64,000 nt of DNA from CAYYKK01 sp964467935 (GTDB lineage Bacteria > Myxococcota_A > Polyangia > Polyangiales > Polyangiaceae). Shown piece by piece: positions 9,096 to 17,139 of this stretch; within the stretch, counting starts at the first letter, position 1; each line of letters starts with the position of its first letter. Made by a program: the position numbers and the translations under genes. The notes beneath the pieces were generated by a model that was not told where the DNA came from, made no database searches, and saw only the letters and a program-made list of their open reading frames with translations. The stretch lies in contig CAYYKK010000003.1 of NCBI GenBank assembly GCA_964467935.1, forward strand, positions 4,058-68,057. The letters are read 5' to 3'.

Positions 9096-9150
9096 AAGAA
9101 GCCGCGCCCGAAGTGATCGCGGCGCCTCACCGCGAAGGGCCTCACCGCGA
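9096..9150. repeat. 55-bp sequence duplicated across the scaffold gap (right copy)
   Basis: Exact copy of 8941-8995. Because it includes the stop codon of the upstream gene, it should not be annotated as a second gene end; most likely it is the same locus read twice. Confidence 0.95.
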
Positions 9151-9168
9151 GGGGACTCACCGCGAGAG
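9124..9168. repeat. Three tandem 15-bp units
   Basis: Units gcctcaccgcgaagg (9124-9138), gcctcaccgcgaggg (9139-9153) and gactcaccgcgagag (9154-9168) follow head to tail. The third carries the stop codon of the minus-strand hydrolase gene. The same units begin in the left gap flank (8969-8995). A short tandem array like this could have stopped the assembler. Confidence 0.8.
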
Positions 9169-10176
9169 GTGGGCCTCGAGGATCGAGGGCAGGAGCCGCA
9201 GCTGATCGCAGTGCGCGCGCGCGTCGTCGCCCACGTAGCCACGAACCGCGAAGCGGCCCTCGTCGGCCATGCGCGTGAGCGGGAGCAGATCTCGACCACC
9301 CTCCTTGATGGGCGCGGCCTCGAGACCGAGCTCCGAGAGGAGGAGCGACGCGGTCTCGGTCGTCGACGCGTAGCCCGGCGGCCGAATCTCGCTGTGCGTG
9401 ATCTGCATGAAGAACGAAGGATCGCGCGTGGCTCGCCTCGCCGCGTCGACGAACCGCTCGAGCTGCCCGTGCTCGAGCGACGTCTTGCCTGGGGGGTAGC
9501 TCGCGTGGAGCGAGTCGAGCAGGATGATCCCGGTGAGCTCCGGATCCTCTCCCGCGACCGCGAGGACGTCCTCGACGCCGCGGTAGCCGGCGCTCCAGGA
9601 GGAGACCACGAGCGCGCGTGCCCGCGCGGACCGCCCGACGGCCTCGGACACGAGCCGATCGGCCGCGCCGACGAGATCATCGAGGGAGCGGCGCGACGGG
9701 AAGGTCCCTTCGTACGCGCTCGAGCCGACACCTCGATCGATGGTGACGAGCTCGAGGTCGAAGTTACTCGGCAGCACCAGCTTCCTCGCCGCCTCTCCGC
9801 CATGAAGATGCAAGAGCAATGTATAGGCACCTGTGTCGTCGACGGCGCCGGTCCGAACGTAGAGCTTGCCCATCGGCATCGGGCCCCGCTCCGCGTACTC
9901 GCCGAGGCCGCGATCGGCGATCGCGCACCCGCGATCCGCGTCTGGGACGGGCTCGGCGCTCGGCAGGGGCGAGGCGCCGGGGGGCAAGGCCGCGAGCGCG
10001 ACGCCGCTCGTCGAGGCGGCGGGCGAGGGGGTCACGCCCCTCCTCGCCTCGTGCACCGCGACGGCGCCGACGACGATCGCGCCGCTGGCGAGCAGGAGGA
10101 GCGCCTCGCGCCCTCGCTGCCTCGTCGCGCTCCGTCCTCGCGCGCCGTCTCCGTCCGGGCTCGCTCCGTTCGGCAC
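9157..10176 (-). CDS. Membrane-anchored alpha/beta-hydrolase-like protein
   Basis: A 339-residue protein with a basic start, one N-terminal hydrophobic helix (ALLLLASGAIVVGAVAV, about residues 24-43) and a Pro/Ala linker, so the catalytic part should lie outside the inner membrane. The C-terminal 250 residues look like an alpha/beta hydrolase: an oxyanion-type LLLHLHGGE, a nucleophile region VVSSWSAGYRG (Ser in WSAG), a later strand GIILLDSLHAS that could supply the acid, and ITHSEIRPPG that could supply the His. The substrate is unknown. GTG10176 starts 10 bases after the stop of the upstream kinase gene, so the two are co-transcribed. Confidence 0.72.
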   Translation of the reverse strand: MPNGASPDGDGARGRSATRQRGREALLLLASGAIVVGAVAVHEARRGVTPSPAASTSGVALAALPPGASPLPSAEPVPDADRGCAIADRGLGEYAERGPMPMGKLYVRTGAVDDTGAYTLLLHLHGGEAARKLVLPSNFDLELVTIDRGVGSSAYEGTFPSRRSLDDLVGAADRLVSEAVGRSARARALVVSSWSAGYRGVEDVLAVAGEDPELTGIILLDSLHASYPPGKTSLEHGQLERFVDAARRATRDPSFFMQITHSEIRPPGYASTTETASLLLSELGLEAAPIKEGGRDLLPLTRMADEGRFAVRGYVGDDARAHCDQLRLLPSILEAHLSR

Positions 10177-10186
10177 GGCGCGCCGA

Positions 10187-12109
10187 TCAGAAGCCCGGAT
10201 CCTGCACCGCAGGCACCCAGGGCTTCGACGTCGGCGTCGTCGGGGCGACCGGCTTGGCCGTCTCCGCGGGCTTCGCGGGCTCTGCGGGCCGCGCGGCGAT
10301 CGCGGAGGTGGCGGGGGCGCTCGTGGGCACCGCGCTCGGCATCGGACCGACACGGCCGGCACCGGTCGGCCGGCGCGCGGTCGTTCCGTTGTCGGGCAGC
10401 TCGTCGATGGCGAACGTCGAGCCGGACGCGCTGCTGGTCGGGGGCGGGACTTCGAGCGTGGGCTTCGGAGGCGTCGGCTCGGCGACGTCGCTCGAGCGGC
10501 TCTCCGCGACGTCGCTCGCGCGATCGACCGACGCGCCACCCTCTCGCGGTCGGGTCGCGGTGGAGGGGGCGCCGCGGCGCATGACCACGAGCGGGATCAG
10601 CGCGACGACGGCCAGGATCGCGACCGCGGCGGCGATCCACGTACCGACCTTGCGCAGCGGCGCGTTTCGACTGCCCGTGCCGTCGGTGACGGCCGCCAGC
10701 GTCGGCGACGAGGCGATGGGCGGCTCGCTCAGCGGGCCGAACGTCGGCGGGCCGCCGCGCGGCTCGGCCCGCGTGATGCCCGACCGAGAGACGGTCGGTT
10801 CGAGGGGGGGCACCGCTCGCGTCACCTCGCCGTGCTCGCCCGTCGCGTCGGCGAGCTCGTTCGCCTCGCTCGGCGGCATGAGCCGCGTGCTCTCGTCGGC
10901 GGAGTCGGGCGAATCGTTCGCGCTCCGTGCCGCGCCGCTGTCGCGATCGCCGCTCACGGGGCTGCCGTCGTCGCCGAGCTCCACGGCGCCGGTGGTGAAG
11001 CTCGGCGGCGTCGCCGTCTTCGTCAACATCAAGTCGGATACGGTTGCAACGGAGGAGCGCGACGGGGGCGAGCTCGTCGGCGAGCCGGAGGGAGAGCTCG
11101 CGCGCTTCTGGGCCAGCGCCTCGTCGGCCACGCGCACCGCGTCGCGGAGGGCCGCGCGTCGCTTCTGGTCGCGCTCACCGAGGGTCGTCCGGACGAACCC
11201 ACCGACCTCTTCGACCGGCACGGGCCCGCCGTGGGCGGAGAGGAGCTTGTCGAGGTCCGCTTCGAGCGCGGCCGCCGTCTGGTACCGGCGTTCCGGGTTC
11301 TTCTCGAGCGCCTTCATGATGATCTGCTCGAGCTCGACCGGCAGGCTCGGGTTCTTCACCCGCGGCCTGATCGGGGGGCGCGAGGCGATGCTGCGCATCG
11401 TCTTGATGTCGTTGTCCTCGATGAACGGGTGGTAGCCCGTGGTGACGCGGTAGAGGACCGAGCCCATCGCGAAGATGTCCGTGCGCCGATCCACGTCGTG
11501 ACCGCGCGTCTGCTCGGGGGACATGTACGGGACCTTGCCCTTGAGCTGTCCGGCGCTGGTCGCACCCGAGCGCCCGAGCGCCTTGGCGACACCGAAGTCG
11601 ACGAGCTTCACGAGGCCCGACGACGCGACGAGGATGTTCTGCGGAGAGACGTCGCGATGGACGAGCTCGACGAGCTCGTCGTGCTCGTTGCGCAGCTCGT
11701 GGGCGGCGTGCAAACCCGCGCAGGCCTGCGCGACGATGCGCACCGCGACCCGGAGCGGAATGTCGGTCTCGAGCTTCTTCGTCTGCTTCGAGAGGGCCGA
11801 CAGCGACTCGCCGTCGATCCACTCCATGACGAGGTACAGCACCTCGTCCTGTTCACCGAGATCGAGGATCTCCGCCACGTTCGGGTGGTGGATCTTGGAG
11901 GCGATCGCCGCCTCGTCGAGGAACATCTGCTCGAAGGTCGGATCCTCCGAGAGGTTCGGGAGCATCGTCTTGACGGCGACGGTCTTCGAGAACCCACGCG
12001 AGCCCTTCTGACGAGCCGCCCAGACCGTCGCCATCCCGCCCTGGGCGATGGGCAGGAGCAGCTCGTAGCGACCGAGCACCGTGCCTGGAGCGAGTCTGTG
12101 GGTCCCCAT
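10187..12109 (-). CDS. Transmembrane Ser/Thr protein kinase (PknB-like)
   Basis: A 640-residue Hanks-type kinase. The catalytic domain (about 13-275) has the Gly-rich loop IAQGGMATV, catalytic Lys47 (AVKTM), alphaC Glu66, HRDVSPQN (151-158), DFG (171-173) and an SPE version of APE. A Pro/Ser/Ala-rich juxtamembrane region follows, then one transmembrane helix (WIAAAVAILAVVALIPLVV) and an extracytoplasmic Pro/Ala-rich tail of about 110 residues without recognisable sensor repeats. ATG12109 is chosen because it directly precedes the kinase domain and has GGAG five bases upstream. It heads an operon with the membrane-anchored hydrolase. Confidence 0.93.
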   Translation of the reverse strand: MGTHRLAPGTVLGRYELLLPIAQGGMATVWAARQKGSRGFSKTVAVKTMLPNLSEDPTFEQMFLDEAAIASKIHHPNVAEILDLGEQDEVLYLVMEWIDGESLSALSKQTKKLETDIPLRVAVRIVAQACAGLHAAHELRNEHDELVELVHRDVSPQNILVASSGLVKLVDFGVAKALGRSGATSAGQLKGKVPYMSPEQTRGHDVDRRTDIFAMGSVLYRVTTGYHPFIEDNDIKTMRSIASRPPIRPRVKNPSLPVELEQIIMKALEKNPERRYQTAAALEADLDKLLSAHGGPVPVEEVGGFVRTTLGERDQKRRAALRDAVRVADEALAQKRASSPSGSPTSSPPSRSSVATVSDLMLTKTATPPSFTTGAVELGDDGSPVSGDRDSGAARSANDSPDSADESTRLMPPSEANELADATGEHGEVTRAVPPLEPTVSRSGITRAEPRGGPPTFGPLSEPPIASSPTLAAVTDGTGSRNAPLRKVGTWIAAAVAILAVVALIPLVVMRRGAPSTATRPREGGASVDRASDVAESRSSDVAEPTPPKPTLEVPPPTSSASGSTFAIDELPDNGTTARRPTGAGRVGPMPSAVPTSAPATSAIAARPAEPAKPAETAKPVAPTTPTSKPWVPAVQDPGF

Positions 12110-12291
12110 GAAGCTCCGTGCCGGCGAGCGCTCCGCCCTCGATGGATCTCGGCCGCTCACGCGTCGACGACGACGCCGACGGCGTGAAGCTGGACGGCTC
12201 GAGCTGTCTCGAAAGGAGGAGCGACGCCGGCAGACTGAACGCTTCAGCGTAGCGCCTTTTCCGCGTCCCTCCAACTAGTCCAGAAAAGCGG

Positions 12292-12325
12292 TCGAGCCCC
12301 GCTCCGTGAGACGGAGGGGGCTCGA
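12292..12325 (-). terminator. Intrinsic terminator of the 12393-13052 lipoprotein gene
   Basis: Arms 12292-12306 and 12312-12325 pair over 14 bp with one bulged G and a 5-nt loop. Read on the minus strand, the hairpin is followed after a few bases by TTTT. It separates the lipoprotein gene from the kinase promoter. The rest of the 283-base spacer shows no gene. Confidence 0.65.
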
Positions 12326-12392
12326 GAGGGGCCTATCGGGGGCCGAGGTCGCCGCGGGTCGCGACGCCGCGCGCGGCGGCGTCGGGTGGGGA

Positions 12393-13052
12393 TCAGGAGC
12401 CGCTCGGCGGGAGCGGTCCGAAGTTCTGCTCGTAGATCCGGCGGAGCTTGTTCGACGCGTCGGGCGAGAGGCCGTTGACCTGGTAAGGCCAGCGGAAGCC
12501 GTTGCCCTGCACCTGGTTGCACGAGAAGCTCACCATCAGCTCGACGTTGCCCTTCTTCGGATCCTGGAAGACGACGCCCATGCCCGGGGTGAAGCAGGGG
12601 CCGCGGTTCTGGTTGAAGTTGTCTTCCTTGCCGAAGGTGTCGAGGAGGTCGTCCTTCGTCGTGCTGTCCGCGATCGAGCGCTGATCGAGGATCACGAAGC
12701 CGTTGAAGCGCATCTGCTGGGCCGGTTGGGGCTGGGCCGTCTGGCCGACGCCCGGCAGACCCGGGATCTGCAGGCCGGGGATCATTTGCTGCGCGGCCTG
12801 GCCGAGCTGCTGGACGCCCTGCTGAAGCTGCGCCTGCTGCTCCGGGGTGAGGCCGGGGATGGGCAGCATCGGCATCGCTCCCGGCTGGGTCGTCGCGCCC
12901 GGCATCGCCGCCGGCGCCTCCTGGCCCTGGAGCTTCAGGATGGTGACCGACGCTTGGTCGAGATCGTTGAAGGGCGCGGTGCGCGAGGCGCAGCCAGCCG
13001 CGATCGGCAGGAAGAGGGCAAGCCCGAGGACGGTAGTGGAGAGTGCTTTCAT
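12393..13052 (-). CDS. Predicted lipoprotein with Pro/Gln-rich linker
   Basis: A 219-residue protein that begins with a lipoprotein signal, MKALSTTVLGLALFLPIAAGC. A Pro/Gln/Met-rich low-complexity linker (about 45-115) precedes a C-terminal domain with two further Cys (RGPCFTPG and SFSCNQV) that could form a disulphide. The family is not recognised. ATG13052 gives a perfect signal peptide and is preceded by AGAGAA. It is followed by a strong terminator, so it appears monocistronic. Confidence 0.75.
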   Translation of the reverse strand: MKALSTTVLGLALFLPIAAGCASRTAPFNDLDQASVTILKLQGQEAPAAMPGATTQPGAMPMLPIPGLTPEQQAQLQQGVQQLGQAAQQMIPGLQIPGLPGVGQTAQPQPAQQMRFNGFVILDQRSIADSTTKDDLLDTFGKEDNFNQNRGPCFTPGMGVVFQDPKKGNVELMVSFSCNQVQGNGFRWPYQVNGLSPDASNKLRRIYEQNFGPLPPSGS

Positions 13053-13177
13053 CGTTTTCTCTGACGTAGCACGGCTACGAAATAAGGTTGAGAAGGGGGC
13101 ACGTTCCCGCGTCGACAACCTGCTTCGCTGCGACGCGGGCTCTTCACCGCTCGGGCCGTCGGGCTCGGGCGCGCTCG

Positions 13178-13339
13178 TCAGCCGGCGGCCGGCGTCTCGG
13201 AGGTCTTGGGCGCGTTGCGCTGCTCGGCGTCGTAGAGGCCGGAGCGGATCTTCTCGTTCTTCTTCACGCGCTTCTTCTTGAGCGGCGACTGGAGCCACTC
13301 GTGACGGAGACGCACGTTCCATTTCGGGGTGTTGGCCAT
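13178..13339 (-). CDS. Small basic protein of 53 residues
   Basis: A short frame of 54 codons beginning MANTPKWNVRLRHEWLQSPL and continuing with a Lys/Arg-rich stretch (KKKRVKKNEK) and a Pro/Ala end. It fills most of the space between two lipoprotein genes on the same strand and has the G/C third-position bias of real genes here. The basic composition suggests RNA, ribosome or DNA association. It is not a ribosomal protein I recognise. Length and start ATG13339 are clear; function is unknown. Confidence 0.6.
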   Translation of the reverse strand: MANTPKWNVRLRHEWLQSPLKKKRVKKNEKIRSGLYDAEQRNAPKTSETPAAG

Positions 13340-13490
13340 GACTGATCTCGTTGGAGCTCCCGCGGCTCGGAGAGCGCGCGGGACGTTTTTCGATGGGCGT
13401 GAGCGGCGTGGCCGCCCACGAAGGCGCGCACGTTGCCCGAAGGAGGCGTCGCCGTCAAGCGCGCCCCCTGGGGGCCTCAGGACGAGCGGC

Positions 13491-13796
13491 TCAATCGGGG
13501 ATGCGCTCGAGCTCGACCTGGATCTTCACCGGCACGTCCTTCGCCTCGACGAGCTGGTCGAAGGGGAAGAAGCCGGGTTTCTCGACGGTGAGCCGGTGCC
13601 GACCGGGCGGCAGCGCGACCCCGTGCTTCTCCACGTAAGCGACGGAGCCGAGGAGCTGGTCGTCCACGGTGACGAGCGCGTCCTTCTCGTTGCCCGCCAT
13701 CTTCATGCTCACGGTGGGCGGCTTGGCCGGCGCGCAGCCCGCGAGCGCGGCGAGCGTCAGCGCGAGGAGGAAGGAGGACGAGGGCGTTCGCGGCAT
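13491..13796 (-). CDS. PEGA-domain lipoprotein
   Basis: A 101-residue predicted lipoprotein with signal FLLALTLAALAGC. The mature part ends in a single PEGA-like beta domain: ALVTVDDQLLG, then GVALPPGRHRLTVEKPGFFP. PEGA domains are small surface or envelope modules that often bind other proteins or the cell wall. The start is ATG13796, whose Shine-Dalgarno GGGAG lies inside the last codons of guaA; its first base is three bases beyond the guaA stop, so translation is probably coupled to guaA. Confidence 0.75.
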   Translation of the reverse strand: MPRTPSSSFLLALTLAALAGCAPAKPPTVSMKMAGNEKDALVTVDDQLLGSVAYVEKHGVALPPGRHRLTVEKPGFFPFDQLVEAKDVPVKIQVELERIPD

Positions 13797-13798
13797 GT

Positions 13799-15352
13799 TC
13801 ACTCCCACTCGATCGTCGCCGGGGGCTTCGAGGACACGTCGTACACCACGCGGTTCACGCCGGCGACCTCGTTGATGATGCGCGTCGAAGCCCGCGCCAA
13901 GACGTCGTGCGGCATGCGGAACCAGTCGGCGGTCATGCCGTCCGTCGAGGTCACGGCGCGCAGGGCGATCACCTCGTCGTAGGTGCGCTCGTCACCCATC
14001 ACGCCGACGGAGCGCACGGGTAGCAGCGCGCAGAACGCCTGCCAGATCTGATCGTAGAGACCCGCCCGCCGGATCTCCTCGTCGAAGATCGCGTCCGCCT
14101 CGCGCAAGACGTGGAGCCGTGCCGGGGTGATCTCGCCGAGGCAGCGCACCGCGAGCCCCGGACCCGGGAACGGGTGGCGATAGAGCACCTCGTGCGGCAT
14201 GCCGAGCGCCGCGCCCGCCGCCCGGACCTCGTCCTTGAAGAGCTCGCGAAGGGGCTCCGAGAGCGAGAGCGCCATCCGCTCGGGGAGCCCGCCGACGTTG
14301 TGGTGGCTCTTGATCACGGCGCTCGGGCCCTTGTGCGAGACGCTCTCGATCACGTCGGGGTAGAGGGTGCCTTGGACGAGGAACTTCGCGCCCTCGACCT
14401 TCTTCGCCTCTTCTTCGAACACCTCGATGAAGACCCGTCCGATGATCTTCCGCTTCTTCTCGGGGTCGGTCACGCCGGCGAGCTCGCCGATGAAGCGCGC
14501 GCTCGCGTCGACGTGGACGAGCCGCAGCTGGAAGTGCCGCTCGAACATGTCGACGACCCGGCGCGCCTCGTCCTTTCGCAAGAGGCCGTTGTCGACGAAG
14601 ATGCACGTCAGCCGATCGCCGAGCGCCTTGGAGCAGAGGATCGCGGCGACCGACGAGTCGACGCCGCCGGAGAGGCCGAGGATCGCGCGGCCGTCACCGA
14701 CCTGCGCGCGGACCTTCGCGATGGCCTCGTCGACGAACGAGAGGGGCGTCCACGTGGGGGCGAGGCCGGCGACGTCGAAGAGGAAGGCCTCGAGGATCTC
14801 GCGACCCTTCGTCGTGTGCGCGACCTCGGGATGGAACTGCAGCCCGAAGATCTTCCGCTCGGCGTTCGCGATCGCGCAGAGCGGCGTGTTGTCGCTGGTG
14901 CCGAGCGGCGCGAAGCCCTCGGGCAGCGCCTCGATGCGATCGCCGTGGCTCATCCAGACGTCGATCTCCTCCCCTTTCGTCAGGCGACCGAAGACGCCGT
15001 TCGCGTCGTCGATGCGCACCTTCGCGGCGCCGTACTCGCGCTCCTTCGCGCGCGCGACGCGCCCGCCGAGCAGGTGCGCGAGCAGCTGCACCCCGTAGCA
15101 GATCCCGAGCGTCGGGATGCCCCGGTCGAAGAGGGCCGGATCGACGCGGGGCGCCGCTTCGCCGTACACGCTCGAGGGGCCGCCGGAGAGGATCAGCGCC
15201 CGCGGCTTCTTGTCGTCGATGACGACCGGCGCGACGTCGAAAGGGACGATCTCGCAGTAGACGTTCGCTTCGCGGATGCGCCGCGCGATGAGCTGGGTGT
15301 ACTGCGATCCGAAGTCGAGGATGAGGACCAGATCGCGAGCGGCCGTCGACAT
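13799..15352 (-). CDS. guaA: GMP synthase (glutamine-hydrolysing)
   Basis: Converts XMP to GMP using ATP and glutamine-derived ammonia, in the cytoplasm. The 517-residue length is normal. The amidotransferase half has Cys85 (GICYG), His175 and Glu177 (QFHPEV). The ATP-pyrophosphatase half has the P-loop SGGVDS (229-234). The C-terminal dimerisation domain ends with VYDVSSKPPATIEWE, the standard GuaA terminus. The usual partner guaB is not in the window. A PEGA lipoprotein gene follows almost without a gap. Confidence 0.97.
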   Translation of the reverse strand: MSTAARDLVLILDFGSQYTQLIARRIREANVYCEIVPFDVAPVVIDDKKPRALILSGGPSSVYGEAAPRVDPALFDRGIPTLGICYGVQLLAHLLGGRVARAKEREYGAAKVRIDDANGVFGRLTKGEEIDVWMSHGDRIEALPEGFAPLGTSDNTPLCAIANAERKIFGLQFHPEVAHTTKGREILEAFLFDVAGLAPTWTPLSFVDEAIAKVRAQVGDGRAILGLSGGVDSSVAAILCSKALGDRLTCIFVDNGLLRKDEARRVVDMFERHFQLRLVHVDASARFIGELAGVTDPEKKRKIIGRVFIEVFEEEAKKVEGAKFLVQGTLYPDVIESVSHKGPSAVIKSHHNVGGLPERMALSLSEPLRELFKDEVRAAGAALGMPHEVLYRHPFPGPGLAVRCLGEITPARLHVLREADAIFDEEIRRAGLYDQIWQAFCALLPVRSVGVMGDERTYDEVIALRAVTSTDGMTADWFRMPHDVLARASTRIINEVAGVNRVVYDVSSKPPATIEWE

Positions 15353-15424
15353 GGCGGCGACCTATCACGGCGCCCTCGGGTCATGAAGGGATGAACGCGC
15401 TCGGCCTTCGCTTCGTCGGATCGC

Positions 15425-15685
15425 TCAGAGCGGCGTGCCCGTGGGATCGCTCGGCTTCGTCGCGGTCGGGGCGCCCGAGGTCGCCGGCGGCGGCGAGCCG
15501 AAGGGCGTGTCGGGCGCGATGACGGGGAACTGATCGCTCTCGGCGCCGCTCGGGGGCCTCAAGGGGACGCTCCTCGCCTGGTAGGCAGCGCGCGCGATGG
15601 AGCTCGGCGCGGCGGGCGGCGGGTCCTTGGCGGAGGTGCTCCCGCAACCGATCAGAGCGCACGTGAGGGCGGCGGCGAGGCGCAC
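15425..15685 (-). CDS. Small Pro-rich lipoprotein
   Basis: An 86-residue predicted lipoprotein: signal MRLAAALTCALIGC with lipobox Cys14, then a Pro/Ser/Ala/Thr-rich and probably disordered mature part. GTG start. No family recognised. It lies downstream of, and is divergent from, proA and could share its promoter region. Confidence 0.6.
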   Translation of the reverse strand: MRLAAALTCALIGCGSTSAKDPPPAAPSSIARAAYQARSVPLRPPSGAESDQFPVIAPDTPFGSPPPATSGAPTATKPSDPTGTPL

Positions 15686-15766
15686 GCGTCGAGCGTATCA
15701 CACGCCTCCGAGGCGAGCCGCGGCGATGGATTGCGGCTGGCCCGGCGCGCGACTACGGTGACGCCG

Positions 15767-17029
15767 ATGAGCACGGAGATCCAGCGCCTCTCGGAGCGCG
15801 CCCGAACCGCGGCGCAGCGGCTCGCTCCTCTCCCTCGGGCCGACAAAGATCGCGCGCTCGAGGTGTTGGCGTCCGCGCTCGACGTCGAGGCGGACACCGG
15901 CGACGCGAGCGCCGTCCTTCGCGCCAACGCCGAGGACGTGAGCGCCGCGCGCGCGGATGGGCTGGCCGAAGGGCTCGTCGATCGCCTCGTGCTCGATCCG
16001 ACGCGCCTCCGCGCGATCGCGCAGGCCGTTCGACAGATCGCGCAGCAGGACGATCCGGTCGGCTCGGTCACCGGGATGACGCGTCGGCCGAACGGGCTGC
16101 TCGTCGGGCGGGTCCGCATCCCGCTCGGCGTGATCGCGATGGTGTACGAGGCGCGACCCAACGTCACCGTCGACTCCGCCGCGCTCGCGCTGAAGAGCGG
16201 CAACGCCGTCGTGCTCCGCGGAGGGAAGGAAGCCCGCGCCTCGAACGCCGCGCTCGGCGATCTCGTGCGGCGATCGCTCGAGGCGGCCGAGCTGCCCGTC
16301 GACGCCGTCCAGATCCTGCCGCCCGGCGACCGAGACGAGATACGCGCGCTCGTCGGGATGGCGGGCAAGATCGACCTCGTCATCCCGCGCGGAGGCGAGG
16401 CGCTCATTCGCTTCGTCACCGAGCACGCGCGCGTGCCCGTCATCCAGCACTACCAGGGCGTCTGCCACCTCTACGTCGACGAAGGGGCCGATCTCGGCAT
16501 GGCCGAGCACCTCGTCGAGAACGCGAAGCTCTCGCGCGTCGGCGTGTGCAACGCGCTCGAGTGCCTGCTCGTGCACGGGAGAATCGCCGCGGAGCTCTTG
16601 CCGCGGCTCGGGCGCCTCGTCCGCGATCGGGGCCTCGAGATCCGCGGCGACGAGGCGACGATCTCGCTCGTTCCGGGCGCCATCGCCGCGAGCGCGGAGG
16701 ACTGGGGGCGAGAGTTCCTCGCGAAGATCCTCGCCGTCCGCGTGGTCCCGAGCTTCGAGGGCGCGCTCGATCACGTGCGGCGCTACGGCTCGAACCACAC
16801 CGAGGCGATCTGCACGCGGGATCTCGCCCGCGCGCAGCGATTCGTGCGCGAGGTCGACGCGAGCTGCGTGCTGGTCAACGCCTCGACGCGGTTCAACGAC
16901 GGCGGCGAGCTCGGGCTCGGCGCCGAGATGGGCATCTCCACCTCGAAGATCCACGCGTACGGGCCGATGGGCCTCGAGCACCTCACGACCCTCAAGTGGA
17001 TCGTGTACGGCGACGGCCAGGTTCGCTGA
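15767..17029 (+). CDS. proA: Glutamate-5-semialdehyde dehydrogenase
   Basis: Second step of proline synthesis: NADPH reduction of gamma-glutamyl phosphate to glutamate-5-semialdehyde. The 420-residue protein belongs to the aldehyde dehydrogenase superfamily. The catalytic Cys261 lies in RVGVCNALECLLVH, and VLRGGKEA and HYQGVCHLYVD are typical ProA motifs. ATG15767 is preferred over an in-frame upstream start at 15731. proB is not adjacent. It is followed in the same direction by rsfS and rlmH, a common bacterial neighbourhood, here without nadD. Confidence 0.96.
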   Translation: MSTEIQRLSERARTAAQRLAPLPRADKDRALEVLASALDVEADTGDASAVLRANAEDVSAARADGLAEGLVDRLVLDPTRLRAIAQAVRQIAQQDDPVGSVTGMTRRPNGLLVGRVRIPLGVIAMVYEARPNVTVDSAALALKSGNAVVLRGGKEARASNAALGDLVRRSLEAAELPVDAVQILPPGDRDEIRALVGMAGKIDLVIPRGGEALIRFVTEHARVPVIQHYQGVCHLYVDEGADLGMAEHLVENAKLSRVGVCNALECLLVHGRIAAELLPRLGRLVRDRGLEIRGDEATISLVPGAIAASAEDWGREFLAKILAVRVVPSFEGALDHVRRYGSNHTEAICTRDLARAQRFVREVDASCVLVNASTRFNDGGELGLGAEMGISTSKIHAYGPMGLEHLTTLKWIVYGDGQVR

Positions 17030-17139
17030 CCCTCGGCAACACCCGCTCGATGCCGCATTTTCCCTGGGAACGCGGTCGGTTTCGGCGTATGCCCCCGTCC
17101 GTGAGCGCGGCCCCGGGGTAGGGGAGCGCCGGAGGCGTC

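Noticed and set aside
13178..13339. The 53-residue basic protein ends in glycine and might be a substrate of the PHM/PAL pair.
   Set aside because: It has no signal peptide, while both enzymes are exported, and it lies more than 7 kb away on the other strand. Other proteins here ending in Gly are likewise cytoplasmic.
15353..15424. Short ATG-started frames between guaA and the small lipoprotein gene.
   Set aside because: Too short and without ribosome-binding sites or codon bias.
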